From positions 1,426,001 through 1,490,000 of the forward strand of contig NZ_CP090207.1 in assembly GCF_021397715.1 (NCBI RefSeq): a stretch of 64,000 nt of DNA, given 5' to 3'. The translations under genes and the position numbers were made by a program. The stretch comes from Pantoea agglomerans (GTDB taxonomy: Bacteria > Pseudomonadota > Gammaproteobacteria > Enterobacterales > Enterobacteriaceae). Shown piece after piece: positions 31,441-40,011 of the stretch. The notes below the pieces were generated by a model. The model did no database searches. It was given only the letters and a program-made list of their open reading frames with translations, and was not told the DNA's origin. Each line of letters begins with the position of its first letter. The stretch's first letter is position 1.

Positions 31441-32410
31441 AGTATCCCGCCAGCGTCATCAGCATCATCCACAACGGCGTTGTCACCGCAGCAAACAGGG
31501 TTGAAAACAACATGCTGGCGGCAGCCGGGCCGGTTATCACGTTGAATTTCTGTGACATCAGGTAGACATTCACCCCGACCGCCATCGATCCCAACAGCAC
31601 CACTACTTTACTCTCCAGCGGCGGCAGGCCGGTCAGCCAGGCGATCGCCCATACCGTCATCGGTTGCAGCACCAGCTTGAGCAGGCAGAGGGTATAGCTC
31701 TCTTTCAGGCCTTCACGCACCCGGTAATGGGCCAGACTCATGCCCAGCGTGACCAGTGACAGCGGCGCAGCGATCGATCCCAGCATTCGTAGCGGCTCAG
31801 CGGCCAGCAGCGGCAATGGGCGCTGCAGAAAACTCCAGGCGGTGCCGCTGAGAATGCCAATAATCAGCGGATTCTTCAGCACGCCGATCGCCGTGCGTCC
31901 CAGCCCCTGCATTGAAAAGCTGCCCTGTTTCGCCCATTCCACCGATACCGTCAGCAGCGTCCAGAGGATCAGGCTGTTAAATACCAGCACCAGCGCCACT
32001 GAGGGCAGGGAAGCCGGCCCCAGCAGCACGGTAGCCACCGGAATGCCCAGCATCACGTTATTCGAAAAGATGCCGCCCAGCGCGAAAACCGAGCCTGCCA
32101 CGCCATCCAGCTTAAACAGTCGTTTCGCCACGATCCGGCCGACAATAAATACCAGCAGGCAACTGCCAAAGAAGGCCAGCAGCAGCCGCGCGTCAACCGG
32201 CGGACTCTGGTAGAAATGGCTCATCACGCCAAACAGCATGCAGGGCAGCGCGACGTTGAACACGAAGCGGTTCATCCCTTCGCTGATGCTGGCGGGCCAT
32301 TTACCCAGCCGGGTCAGTCCGTAACCGAGCAGGATCAGGATAAACAGCGGTGCGGACAGATAAATTTGATGACTGAGGCTATTGAGCAGAAGAGGCATAC
32401 GGCGGTTCAT
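31439..32410 (-). CDS. AEC (auxin efflux carrier) family transporter
   Basis: 323 residues with about ten hydrophobic segments in two halves, the Mem_trans/AEC fold. Typical blocks are FVFNVALPCMLFGVM, ALGGIFSNNVMLGIPV, LKNPLIIGILSGTAWS and TLGMSLAH. Members export or import small carboxylates such as malate or malonate, but substrate is not predictable here. Two starts are possible (32410 or 32398); neither has a strong ribosome site. Convergent with ahpF. Confidence 0.87.
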   Translation of the reverse strand: MNRRMPLLLNSLSHQIYLSAPLFILILLGYGLTRLGKWPASISEGMNRFVFNVALPCMLFGVMSHFYQSPPVDARLLLAFFGSCLLVFIVGRIVAKRLFKLDGVAGSVFALGGIFSNNVMLGIPVATVLLGPASLPSVALVLVFNSLILWTLLTVSVEWAKQGSFSMQGLGRTAIGVLKNPLIIGILSGTAWSFLQRPLPLLAAEPLRMLGSIAAPLSLVTLGMSLAHYRVREGLKESYTLCLLKLVLQPMTVWAIAWLTGLPPLESKVVVLLGSMAVGVNVYLMSQKFNVITGPAAASMLFSTLFAAVTTPLWMMLMTLAGY

Positions 32411-32495
32411 TTCAGGCAGCTAATAATTATCAGCCTAACAAATTGTTAACCAACAGGTAACCTGCCGTGGCGATAAATCTCGATCTGTCTGCTTT

Positions 32496-32696
32496 TTAGC
32501 CCAGCCAGCGGCGCGCCTGCCGATCGCTGATATCGCGATAATAGACACGATGAATCATTTCGCCGCAGCCCGAACAGCGGGCGGAAATATAAGTGGAAAG
32601 ATAGTGTCTGCCATTTGGCGCAGTGGCACCGTGACGTTCGATATTAATGTCCTGCCATCGATGGCGGTGAGGAATAAGCGCTGACAATCGCATCAT
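32496..32696 (-). CDS. Small CxxC (zinc-ribbon-like) protein, copy 1
   Basis: 66 residues starting M-M-R-L, with AGGA just upstream; the second ATG has the better spacing. The frame is open 16 codons further, but the second copy has a stop there, so the shared start is preferred. The protein is basic, with histidines near the N-terminus (HRHRW) and a RCSGCGEMIHR motif, whose two cysteines and following histidine could hold a metal. I do not recognise the family. About ten of 65 residues differ from copy 2 at 35436-35636, while the CxxC core is unchanged, which suggests a real coding sequence. It lies in the left arm of a 534-bp duplication. Confidence 0.6.
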   Translation of the reverse strand: MMRLSALIPHRHRWQDINIERHGATAPNGRHYLSTYISARCSGCGEMIHRVYYRDISDRQARRWLG

Positions 32697-33036
32697 ACAT
32701 CCTGAATAGTATGAAGTTCCGCTTCCGGAGTCGTTTAACTCCATGAAAATAAGTGTTTTTTTTGCGATGCTGTGCGCAGGCTAATTATTATGGCGTGATG
32801 CAGCTTATCAATGGGAATAACATCCCCGCAGGGCGCTAATATCACCTACCTCAAAAGAGGTATATTTATAGCCCGCAGCATTAAGCCTGTTTTTGCCGTC
32901 ACAGGAATTGATCGGGATCATACGAAGTGTTACCGGCGCGAGGATTGATCGCGCAGGGGTGACTGGTTTTCGCTGCGACGGCTCCTTATGTTGCAGGCTG
33001 TAACGTGACTCGGGTGCTCTTGCTGGTGAAGGCTGA
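32503..33036 (+). repeat. Left copy of a 534-bp direct repeat flanking the guanine deaminase island
   Basis: Aligns base for base with 35443-35975, at roughly 90% or more by eye with a few single-base indels. It includes the small CxxC gene, its upstream region and the first half of a TPP riboswitch. Homology stops abruptly after GGCTGA at 33036. From there the sequence GGCTGAATCGTCAG (33031-33044) recurs once at 33174-33187. Confidence 0.9.
33005..33036 (+). pseudogene. Truncated TPP riboswitch (5' half only)
   Basis: GTGACTCGGGTGC...GAAGGCTGA corresponds to the first part of the intact thiM riboswitch (P1 5' strand, P2/P3 arm, up to CTGA). The conserved second half (TACCC-TTGAACCTGA-ATGCC-GCGTAGGGAA) is absent. 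It therefore cannot bind thiamine pyrophosphate in the known way. No thi gene follows it. Confidence 0.8.
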
Positions 33037-33673
33037 ATCGTCAGGGTTAACCCAGACACTTTCAATCCATTGAAAAAATTGGTTCTCATATTATGCCGGT
33101 GGCATCTGATTGCCTGAACCCCGCCAACGCCTGTTTTGAAGACGCTGGATCGCAGACTGCGCTGCATTGTAATGGCTGAATCGTCAGTGCCGTGCTTTTA
33201 TAACCAGGTATAGAGACTGCGTTGCTGATATCAAGGCGGGTAGTGATGCTTGCAATAGAATAGTCGCGATCAATAACCGCTTTGTCCGCTTAAATTTTCT
33301 GCTCTTCGGGAAAGGGTGAAGAGCGCTGCCACCCCTGGCAGAATGGCAAGTCAGTTAACCCATCAATAGTGGAGTGCGCTTTAATGTAAAGCTCTATATG
33401 TGTTCCAAAATGGGAAGATAAAAATTAAAAACAATTAAGGTTAGTGTAATAAAACCGTTTAATTATTTGTCACTTTTTAGGTGTGTTGAGATTTTTATTT
33501 GATTTATCAGAGCGATATAAAAAGGGTGGGGCGTTCAGGTCGTTTGTTTTGCTTAACCCGGCCCCATAATTCAACCGCATCTTTCGTATCTGGCGTCACT
33601 TACGATTTTCCTATCCTGTTGCTCCTGATTTGAAGTTGATGGATATAAAGATAATTTCTTAACGGAGTGGTCA
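33037..33673 (+). other. AT-rich gene-free leader before the guanine deaminase
   Basis: No gene is supported in this 637-bp stretch. The first third is GC-balanced and contains the second GGCTGAATCGTCAG; the last 250 bases are strongly AT-rich and should hold the promoter of the deaminase gene. A GCTCTTC/GAAGAGC hairpin lies near 33300-33325. Confidence 0.55.
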
Positions 33674-35032
33674 ATGAAACCTAAGTTTGTTGCTTTATTA
33701 TGTCTGTTTTCATTTTGTTCGGCGGCTGATACCGTTGGGTATCGAGGTGATATCCTTTATTTTAAAGGGGATCCCGCCAAAGACTCAGAGGCCACGGTTT
33801 ATATTAAGGATGGCTATCTTATTGTAAAAGACGGACGCATTGTTAAATCAGGTGACTATATATCGTTGAAGGATCAGCCTGTTGATAACACCGTCGATTA
33901 CAGCGGCAAAATTATTACTGCTGGATTTGTCGATACTCACGTTCATTATCCTCAGATCACGATGATCAGTGAATATGGTGAACAGCTGATTGGCTGGCTT
34001 AATACTTATACTTTTCCAACAGAGATAAAATATAAAAACCATCACTATGCTTCACAGCAAGCAGCAGAATTTCTTGACCAGTTGATCAACAACGGGACGA
34101 CCACTGCGCTGGTATTTGCGACCAGTTCACCGGTATCAGTCGATGCTTTTTTTGAGCAGGCGTTAAAACGCAATATGCGCATGATTAGCGGCAAGGTATT
34201 GATGGATCGAAACGCACCTGCAGAATTGCTGGATACGCCGCAGTCAGCCTATGAAGAGAGCAAATTGCTGATTGAGAAATGGCAGCACAAAGGACGGCTG
34301 GATTATGCGGTCACACCTCGCTTTGCGCCGACATCAACGGATCAGGAGTTGGCAGTCGCAGGAAGATTGCTTAAAGAATATCCCGATGTTTATCTGCATA
34401 CCCATTTAGCTGAAAACAATCAGGAAGTCGAATGGGTAAAACAGCTATTCCCGCAAAGTCGCAGCTACCTGGATGTTTATGATAAACATGGGCTGGTAAC
34501 CAAAAAATCGATTTTTGCCCACTCGATCCATCTCAACGATGATGACTTCAGGGTGCTGTCAGAGAAGAACGCTAATATTGCTTTTTGTCCTACTTCAAAT
34601 CTTTTTTTGGGCAGCGGGCTCTTTAACCTGGATAAATCAAGAGAATATCATATTCCTGTGGGCCTCGGGACGGACGTAGGTGCCGGTACCAGTTTATCTA
34701 TTATTCAGACAATGGATGAGGCTTATAAAGTCACACAAATGCGGAAAGCGTTTACTGATAAGCCAGAAGAAGTGCACTCTCTCACGCCGAGGGAAAATCT
34801 CTATCTGGCTACGCTTGGCGGTGCTACGGTGCTGTCCCTCCAGGATAAAATAGGCAGTCTGACGCCTGGCAAAGAAGCCGATTTTGTGGTGCTCGACCCT
34901 CTGGCCGGTCCGATTCTGTCTGAGCGTAACAAGCAGGCGAAAAATATCGACGAAATTCTGTTTGGTATGGAGATGCTGGGTGATGATCGCATCGTTGCGC
35001 ATACCTATGTGATGGGAAAGAAAATGAAATAA
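33674..35032 (+). CDS. Guanine deaminase family amidohydrolase with N-terminal signal peptide
   Basis: 452 residues. From residue 20 onward it aligns well with E. coli GuaD (recalled, 439 residues), which hydrolyses guanine to xanthine and ammonia. Zinc ligands are present: His89 and His91 (DTHVH), His244 (HTHLAEN), His283 (FAHSIH) and Asp334 (GLGTDVGAG). PRFAPT, FCPTSNLFLGSGLFNL and GKEADFVVLDP are also characteristic. Unlike GuaD it begins MKPK plus a hydrophobic stretch ending FCSA-AD, a credible Sec signal with cleavage near residue 17. No good lipobox is seen. The gene is AT-rich compared with the flanks, stands alone, and lies between long direct repeats, so recent acquisition is likely. 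Confidence 0.88.
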   Translation: MKPKFVALLCLFSFCSAADTVGYRGDILYFKGDPAKDSEATVYIKDGYLIVKDGRIVKSGDYISLKDQPVDNTVDYSGKIITAGFVDTHVHYPQITMISEYGEQLIGWLNTYTFPTEIKYKNHHYASQQAAEFLDQLINNGTTTALVFATSSPVSVDAFFEQALKRNMRMISGKVLMDRNAPAELLDTPQSAYEESKLLIEKWQHKGRLDYAVTPRFAPTSTDQELAVAGRLLKEYPDVYLHTHLAENNQEVEWVKQLFPQSRSYLDVYDKHGLVTKKSIFAHSIHLNDDDFRVLSEKNANIAFCPTSNLFLGSGLFNLDKSREYHIPVGLGTDVGAGTSLSIIQTMDEAYKVTQMRKAFTDKPEEVHSLTPRENLYLATLGGATVLSLQDKIGSLTPGKEADFVVLDPLAGPILSERNKQAKNIDEILFGMEMLGDDRIVAHTYVMGKKMK

Positions 35033-35442
35033 TCTGACATTTCGTGACGAGTAGAAAGACGGAGAATGCCCGAACCGCTTTTATCTGAGAGCGGTGTTAA
35101 CAGGCAGTAAGCCGACGCAATATATAAATTATAAGTCCTGCTAAAGGCGCTCTCCGTCTGTTTCTAAACCAATTTGACAGGCTTAAAGGCAATGTTCCTG
35201 TCACAAGCCGCCCGATTTACACTAACGGCACAAGAATCAATAGTTCAGGCGGTAGTACGCTTGTCACAGAGAATCGTCAATCACCATAAATTCCCGCATC
35301 AATGGGTGGTGAGGGCTCTTCGCCTGGCAAAAGGATGATTGTCTGCGCGTGAGCAAAGATAACGGGTTTTATAGCCACGCCTGGCAGAGAAATGCTTAGT
35401 GGCGACTAATTGAATTTAAGCCTGACAGTGTGATTTCACCTC
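35033..35442 (+). other. Gene-free interval after the guanine deaminase
   Basis: About 410 bases with no gene. Perfect 9-bp inverted arms AGACGGAGA (35057-35065) and TCTCCGTCT (35151-35159) bracket a hairpin ACCGCT/AGCGGT (35074-35095) that could end the deaminase transcript, although no T-tract follows. Confidence 0.5.
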
Positions 35443-35636
35443 AGCCCGCGGCGCGGCTGCCGATCGCTGATATCGCGATAATAGACACGATGAATCATTT
35501 CGCCGCAGCCCGAACAGCGGACGGAAATATAAGTGGGAATATAGTCTCTGCCGTTTGGCGCAGTGGCACCGTGACGTTCGATATTAATCTCCTGCCATTG
35601 ATGGCGGTGAAGAATAAGCGCTGACAATCGCATCAT
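35436..35636 (-). CDS. Small CxxC (zinc-ribbon-like) protein, copy 2
   Basis: 66 residues, start M-M-R-L after AGGA. The same RCSGCGEMIHRVYYRDISDRQ block is present as in copy 1 at 32496-32696. Function unknown and family not recognised. It is divergent from thiM and upstream of the TPP riboswitch. This copy is presumed to be the original locus because the riboswitch beside it is intact. Confidence 0.6.
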   Translation of the reverse strand: MMRLSALILHRHQWQEINIERHGATAPNGRDYIPTYISVRCSGCGEMIHRVYYRDISDRQPRRGLR

Positions 35637-35975
35637 ACATCCTGAATAGTATGAATTTCCGCTTCAACAGTCGTTCAACTCCCTGAAAATAGGTGTTTTT
35701 TTGCGATGCTGTGCGCAGGCTAATTCTTATGGCGTGATGCAGCTTATCAATGGAAATAACATCCCCGCAGGGCGCTAATATTACCTACCTCAAAAAAGGT
35801 GTATTTATAGCCCGCAGCATTAAGCCTGTTTTTGCCGTCACAGGAATTGATCGGGATCCTACGAAGTGTTACCGGCGCGAGGATTGCTCGCGCGGGGTGA
35901 CTTGCTTTCGCTGCGGCGGCTCCTTATGCTGCAGGCTGTAACATGACTCGGGGTGCCCTTCCACGTGAAGGCTGA
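35443..35975 (+). repeat. Right copy of the 534-bp direct repeat
   Basis: Counterpart of 32503-33036 in the same orientation. It continues without a break into the complete TPP riboswitch and thiM. Confidence 0.9.
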
Positions 35976-36020
35976 GAAATACCCGTTGAACCTGAACTGG
36001 ATAATGCCAGCGTAGGGAAG
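35944..36020 (+). promoter_or_regulatory. TPP (THI-box) riboswitch of thiMD
   Basis: All conserved blocks are present in order: ACTCGGGGTGCCC, GGCTGAGA, ATACCCG, TTGAACCTGA, ACTGGATAATGCCAGCG and TAGGGAA. It binds thiamine pyrophosphate and represses the downstream genes. In E. coli thiM control acts mainly on translation. Here the ribosome site GGAG at 36061-36064 lies about 40 bases after the aptamer. Confidence 0.96.
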
Positions 36021-36069
36021 TCTGATGCCTGACCGCATTCGCCTTCTTGTTCGCCGGTTGGGAGCTATG

Positions 36070-36867
36070 ATGAATCATCAATCTCAACACCTTTCTGCTG
36101 CGCAATTCGCGCCCATTCTGTACCGCTTCCGTCGCCAGTCACCACTGGTGCACTGCATGACCAATGACGTGGTTCAAAACTTTACCGCCAATGTGCTGCT
36201 GGCGCTCAACGCTTCGCCAGCGATGGTGATTGATGCAGAGGAGGCCGCGCAGTTCAGCGGTTTTGCCGATGCCTTGTTAATTAATGTCGGGACGCTGACC
36301 GCTGAGCGCCAGCAGGCGATGCAGGCGGCGATCACGGCTGCCCGTCAGGCCGGCACGCCCTGGACGCTGGATCCGGTGGCCGTTGGAGCACTGACGCTGC
36401 GCACGACTTTCTGTCAGCAGCTGCTGAGCCAGCAACCGGCGGTGATCCGGGGGAATGCCTCAGAGATTCTGACGCTGGCGCAGCAGGCCGGCGGCGGACG
36501 CGGAGTAGACAGCCTGCATCAGGCGGATGTGGCGCTGGAGGCGGCCCGGCAACTGGCCCGTGACTATCAGACGCTGGTGATCGTGACCGGCGAAGTGGAC
36601 TACGCTACCGACGGTCTGCGGACTTTTGCCATTCACGGCGGCAGCCCGCTGATGACGCGGGTGGTCGGCACCGGCTGCGCGTTGTCGGCAGTGGTGGCGG
36701 CCTTTAGCAGTCTGACCGGTGACCGGCTGCTCAACGTGGCGACGGCCTGTCAGGTGATGGCACGCGCCGGTGAGCAGGCAGCGGCAGGCTCGACCGGGCC
36801 AGGTAGTTTTGCCACGGCGTTTCTTGATGCGCTCTGGACGCTGGAGGTGAACCATGAAGCGCATTAA
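36070..36867 (+). CDS. thiM: Hydroxyethylthiazole kinase
   Basis: 265 residues (E. coli about 262). It phosphorylates 4-methyl-5-(2-hydroxyethyl)thiazole for thiamine salvage. Start at ATG 36070, five bases after GGAG; an in-frame ATG directly before it and another at 36025, too close to the aptamer, are less likely. Motifs: [18 protein letters not shown] near the N-terminus, [21 protein letters not shown] and the ATP-site loop [14 protein letters not shown]. It overlaps thiD by 14 bases. Controlled by the TPP riboswitch. Confidence 0.97.
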   Translation: MNHQSQHLSAAQFAPILYRFRRQSPLVHCMTNDVVQNFTANVLLALNASPAMVIDAEEAAQFSGFADALLINVGTLTAERQQAMQAAITAARQAGTPWTLDPVAVGALTLRTTFCQQLLSQQPAVIRGNASEILTLAQQAGGGRGVDSLHQADVALEAARQLARDYQTLVIVTGEVDYATDGLRTFAIHGGSPLMTRVVGTGCALSAVVAAFSSLTGDRLLNVATACQVMARAGEQAAAGSTGPGSFATAFLDALWTLEVNHEAH

Positions 36868-37654
36868 TGCCCTGACTATCGCCGGTACCGATCCCAGCGG
36901 CGGAGCGGGGATTCAGGCCGATCTGAAAACCTTTTCGGCGCTGGGCGCGTACGGCACCAGCGTGATCACCGCGCTGGTGGCGCAGAATACCCGAGGCGTC
37001 CAGTCGGTCTACCGCATCGATCCTGACTTTGTCGCCGCTCAGCTCGATTCAGTGCTGGATGATGTGCGTATCGACAGCGCGAAAATCGGCATGTTATCGG
37101 AAACCGCGATAGTAGAACGGGTCGCGGCACGGCTGAAGCGCGCTGAAATTCCCTTTGTGGTACTGGATACGGTGATGGTGGCGAAAAGCGGCGATGCGCT
37201 GCTCTCGCCGGATGCAATTGCCAGCGTGCGCGAACTGTTACTGCCTCAGGTGTCGCTGATCACGCCGAATCTGCCGGAGGCGGCGGCGTTGCTGGGATGT
37301 GCCGTAGCGCAGAATGAAGCGCAGATGCGGACGCAGGGCGAGGCGTTACTGGCAGCGGGATGTCAGGCGGTATTGATGAAAGGCGGACATCTTACGGCTG
37401 ACGACAGTCCGGACTGGCTGCTGACGCCTTCGGATCAGCTGCGGTTCAGCACGCCGCGCGTCAATACCCGGCATACCCACGGCACCGGTTGTACGCTGTC
37501 AGCAGCGCTGGCGGCATTGCGTCCCCGCTATGCGAACTGGGCAGATACGGTGGCTGAGGCCAAAGCCTGGTTGCAGCAGGCGCTGTTGCAGGCAGATTCA
37601 CTGGAGGTCGGGCAGGGGATTGGTCCGGTACACCATTTTCATCAATGGTGGTAA
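36854..37654 (+). CDS. thiD: Hydroxymethylpyrimidine/phosphomethylpyrimidine kinase
   Basis: 266 residues, same as E. coli ThiD. It makes HMP-phosphate and then HMP-pyrophosphate for thiamine synthesis and salvage. Ribokinase-like motifs: [18 protein letters not shown] at the N-terminus, [20 protein letters not shown], and the anion-hole loop [15 protein letters not shown] with its catalytic Cys. Start overlaps the end of thiM, so the two are translationally coupled. Confidence 0.97.
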   Translation: MKRINALTIAGTDPSGGAGIQADLKTFSALGAYGTSVITALVAQNTRGVQSVYRIDPDFVAAQLDSVLDDVRIDSAKIGMLSETAIVERVAARLKRAEIPFVVLDTVMVAKSGDALLSPDAIASVRELLLPQVSLITPNLPEAAALLGCAVAQNEAQMRTQGEALLAAGCQAVLMKGGHLTADDSPDWLLTPSDQLRFSTPRVNTRHTHGTGCTLSAALAALRPRYANWADTVAEAKAWLQQALLQADSLEVGQGIGPVHHFHQWW

Positions 37655-37693
37655 CAGCGTTGCGTCGTCCCTGAACAGGGCGACGCAGCGGTA

Positions 37694-38380
37694 TCAGGGG
37701 GCTTCAAACCATGCGCTGTTGCGCTCGGCGATAGGGGTAATCGAGAAGATCATCTCCTGCAGATGGCGGCGCATCGCCGCTTCGGCAGCGTCAGGGTCGT
37801 GCTGTTTTAACGCCGCGAAAATCTCCTCATGCTGCTCAATCAGGCTTTCCGGCGGGGAAACCTCACTCAGCGTCAGAAAACGCACCCGGTCCATCGCCGC
37901 TTTGATGTTCTCGACCGTTTCCCACGCCAGCTTACAATCAATACTTTCGGCAATCAGCCGGTGAAACTCATCATCCAGGCTGAGAAACGCCTGGCTGTCA
38001 TGCCGCTCAGCGGCCATACGCTGCAGTTGCAGGTTGTGCGCCAGCACCATCAGCGCCGGTTCGCCAATCTCCAGCGCGGCACGACGCACCACCGACACTT
38101 CCACCGCTTCACGGATAAAGCGACCATCCGCCACCCGTTTGGCAGAGATTTTACGCACAAAGGTGCCGCGCTGCGGCAATACCTGTACCAGCCCGGCCTC
38201 GGCCAGTTTGATGAACGCTTCCCGCACCGGCTGGCGAGAGACGTTAAAACGCGCAGAGACCTCTTTTTCCGACAGCAGCGAACCAGGCTGAATCGCACAG
38301 GTCACGATATCTTTGCGCAGAAACCGGTAAATCTGCTGATTCACCGGTTCGCTGGTGGTAATGGTATAAGCGATCGACAT
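37694..38380 (-). CDS. rspR: GntR/FadR-type regulator RspR
   Basis: 228 residues. An N-terminal winged helix of the GntR type (SEKEVSARFNVSRQPVREAFIKLAEAGLV) is followed by an all-helical FCD domain. It is clearly similar to E. coli RspR (YdfH), sharing PVNQQIYR, PQRG and the QHLQE/RRHLQE end region. RspR represses rspAB in E. coli. Here its gene is 100 bases downstream of the YdfI-like gene on the same strand, at the end of the rsp cluster, and presumably controls the whole cluster. Confidence 0.9.
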   Translation of the reverse strand: MSIAYTITTSEPVNQQIYRFLRKDIVTCAIQPGSLLSEKEVSARFNVSRQPVREAFIKLAEAGLVQVLPQRGTFVRKISAKRVADGRFIREAVEVSVVRRAALEIGEPALMVLAHNLQLQRMAAERHDSQAFLSLDDEFHRLIAESIDCKLAWETVENIKAAMDRVRFLTLSEVSPPESLIEQHEEIFAALKQHDPDAAEAAMRRHLQEMIFSITPIAERNSAWFEAP

Positions 38381-38480
38381 GCAGCAATATCCATATTACG
38401 GCTGGCTGATGCCAGCCCGATGGGAAAGAGTCAGTCTAATCAGCACGCTGCGTCTGCGCCAGTGCTTTGTCACCAGGCGG

Positions 38481-39944
38481 TTATGCCTGGCTCATGCACT
38501 GTTGTACCGTCGCCCGCGCGCCCTGAGTCGTCAGCTGCTGATAATAGGCGGTCAGTCGGGCAACCAGATCGGCGTTTTGCGCCAGATCGTCGCCAAAGAT
38601 TTCGCGCAGACCCAATAGCGCACGCACACGCGGCGCGCCTTCTTCGCTGCTGGCGACCGTCTCTGCCAGCGTGGCTTTCAGCGGATCGCGAATTTCAATC
38701 GGCTGGCCCTGCTCGTCAATGCCTCCGACATAGCGCATCCAGGCTGCCACGCCCAGCAGCAGCAGTTCGCAGCGGCTGTTGTTACGCAGATGCCAGCGCA
38801 GACTGTCCAGCAGACGCTGCGGTAATTTTTGCGATCCGTCAGTGGCGATTTGGTATGTGCGATGTTTGATGGCGCGGTTTTCATAGCGGGCAATCAGCGA
38901 ATCAGCATAGGCTTCAAGGTCCACGCCCTGGGTGCGCAGGGTCGGTGCCTGCTCATCGACCATCAGTGAACGGGCTGCGGCACGGAAGTGCGGGTCCGCC
39001 ATGCAGTCACTGATGTGCTGATAACCGGCAAGGTAACCCAGATAGGCGAGGAAAGAGTGGCTGCCATTCAGCATCCGCAGTTTCATCTCTTCATACGGCA
39101 GCACGTCGGAGACCAGTTCGGCACCCGCTTTTTCCCACGCCGGGCGACCGCTGACAAAGTTATCTTCGATGACCCACTGAAAGAAGGGTTCCGCTTCCAC
39201 CGCCACCGGATCACGGGAGCCGAGCCGTTCGGCTAGCGCATCAAAGGCAGCATCGGTCATCGCCGGCACGATACGGTCAACCATGGTTGACGGAAAGGTG
39301 ATCTGCTGCTGGATATAATCAGCCAGCGCCTTATCCTGCCGTTGTGCCAGCTGCACAATCACGTTGCGGGTCACATGGCCATTCTCCGGCATGTTGTCGC
39401 ACGACATCACGCTGAAAGGGGGCAGACCCAGCTCGCGACGCCGGGCAATCGCGGCCAGAATCAGACCCGGCAACGAACGTGGCGACTGCGGGTTTTGCAG
39501 ATCATGGACGATGTCGGGATGATCCGGATTGAGATTGCCGCTGGCCGGCTGGTGGCAATAGCCTTTCTCCGTCACGGTCATCGAGACAATCGCCACATCG
39601 GGCTGACACAGCGCGTCGATTACCGCATCAATGCCGTCGCCTTTACCATGCAGCGCCGCCGTGATTACGCCGATGACCCGGGTCTGCAGCGAATCATCCG
39701 CCATTTCGGTCAGGGTATAGAGCAGTTGCTGTTTGCGCAGCGCCTGAATCAGTTCGCCGCTGTTAAGGTTAACTTCGCAGTAACCCCAGTCGCTGTCGTG
39801 TTCGGCGGCCAGCTTATCGCTGCACAGCGCCTGATGGGCACGGTGAAAGGCACCAAAGCCGATGTGCACCATCCGGGTTTTAAGCTGGCTACGGTCGTAG
39901 GCAGGGCGCTGGATCTCAGCGGGCAGGCGATCAATCTGTAACAT
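38481..39944 (-). CDS. ydfI: Mannitol dehydrogenase family oxidoreductase (YdfI/UxuB-like)
   Basis: 487 residues. Long-chain polyol dehydrogenase related to fructuronate reductase UxuB: Rossmann start VHIGFGAFHRAHQA, DNMPENG block, and the catalytic Lys288, Asn293 and His296 in EEMKLRMLNGSHSFLAYLG. It probably interconverts D-mannonate and D-fructuronate or a related hexonate. Symbol is by analogy with E. coli ydfI, which also lies beside rspR/rspAB. The neighbour RspA is a mannonate dehydratase-family protein, which fits a sugar-acid route. Confidence 0.85.
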   Translation of the reverse strand: MLQIDRLPAEIQRPAYDRSQLKTRMVHIGFGAFHRAHQALCSDKLAAEHDSDWGYCEVNLNSGELIQALRKQQLLYTLTEMADDSLQTRVIGVITAALHGKGDGIDAVIDALCQPDVAIVSMTVTEKGYCHQPASGNLNPDHPDIVHDLQNPQSPRSLPGLILAAIARRRELGLPPFSVMSCDNMPENGHVTRNVIVQLAQRQDKALADYIQQQITFPSTMVDRIVPAMTDAAFDALAERLGSRDPVAVEAEPFFQWVIEDNFVSGRPAWEKAGAELVSDVLPYEEMKLRMLNGSHSFLAYLGYLAGYQHISDCMADPHFRAAARSLMVDEQAPTLRTQGVDLEAYADSLIARYENRAIKHRTYQIATDGSQKLPQRLLDSLRWHLRNNSRCELLLLGVAAWMRYVGGIDEQGQPIEIRDPLKATLAETVASSEEGAPRVRALLGLREIFGDDLAQNADLVARLTAYYQQLTTQGARATVQQCMSQA

Positions 39945-40011
39945 AGTCCGTCCTTATGGCAAACGGGGCGCGAGGCGCCCCGAAATCAGTGATCATGTCG
40001 CGTGATGAAGG

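Noticed and set aside
32808-33167. 119-codon minus-strand frame in the left repeat
   Set aside because: The corresponding frame in the right repeat is cut short at a different place; no ribosome site or domain.
35052-35166. Inverted arms after the deaminase gene read as ends of an insertion sequence
   Set aside because: Only 9 bp are perfect, only about 90 bases lie between, and no transposase remnant or target duplication is visible.
37829-38869. 346-codon plus-strand frame over rspR and ydfI
   Set aside because: Antisense shadow of two confident genes; no start signal or domain.
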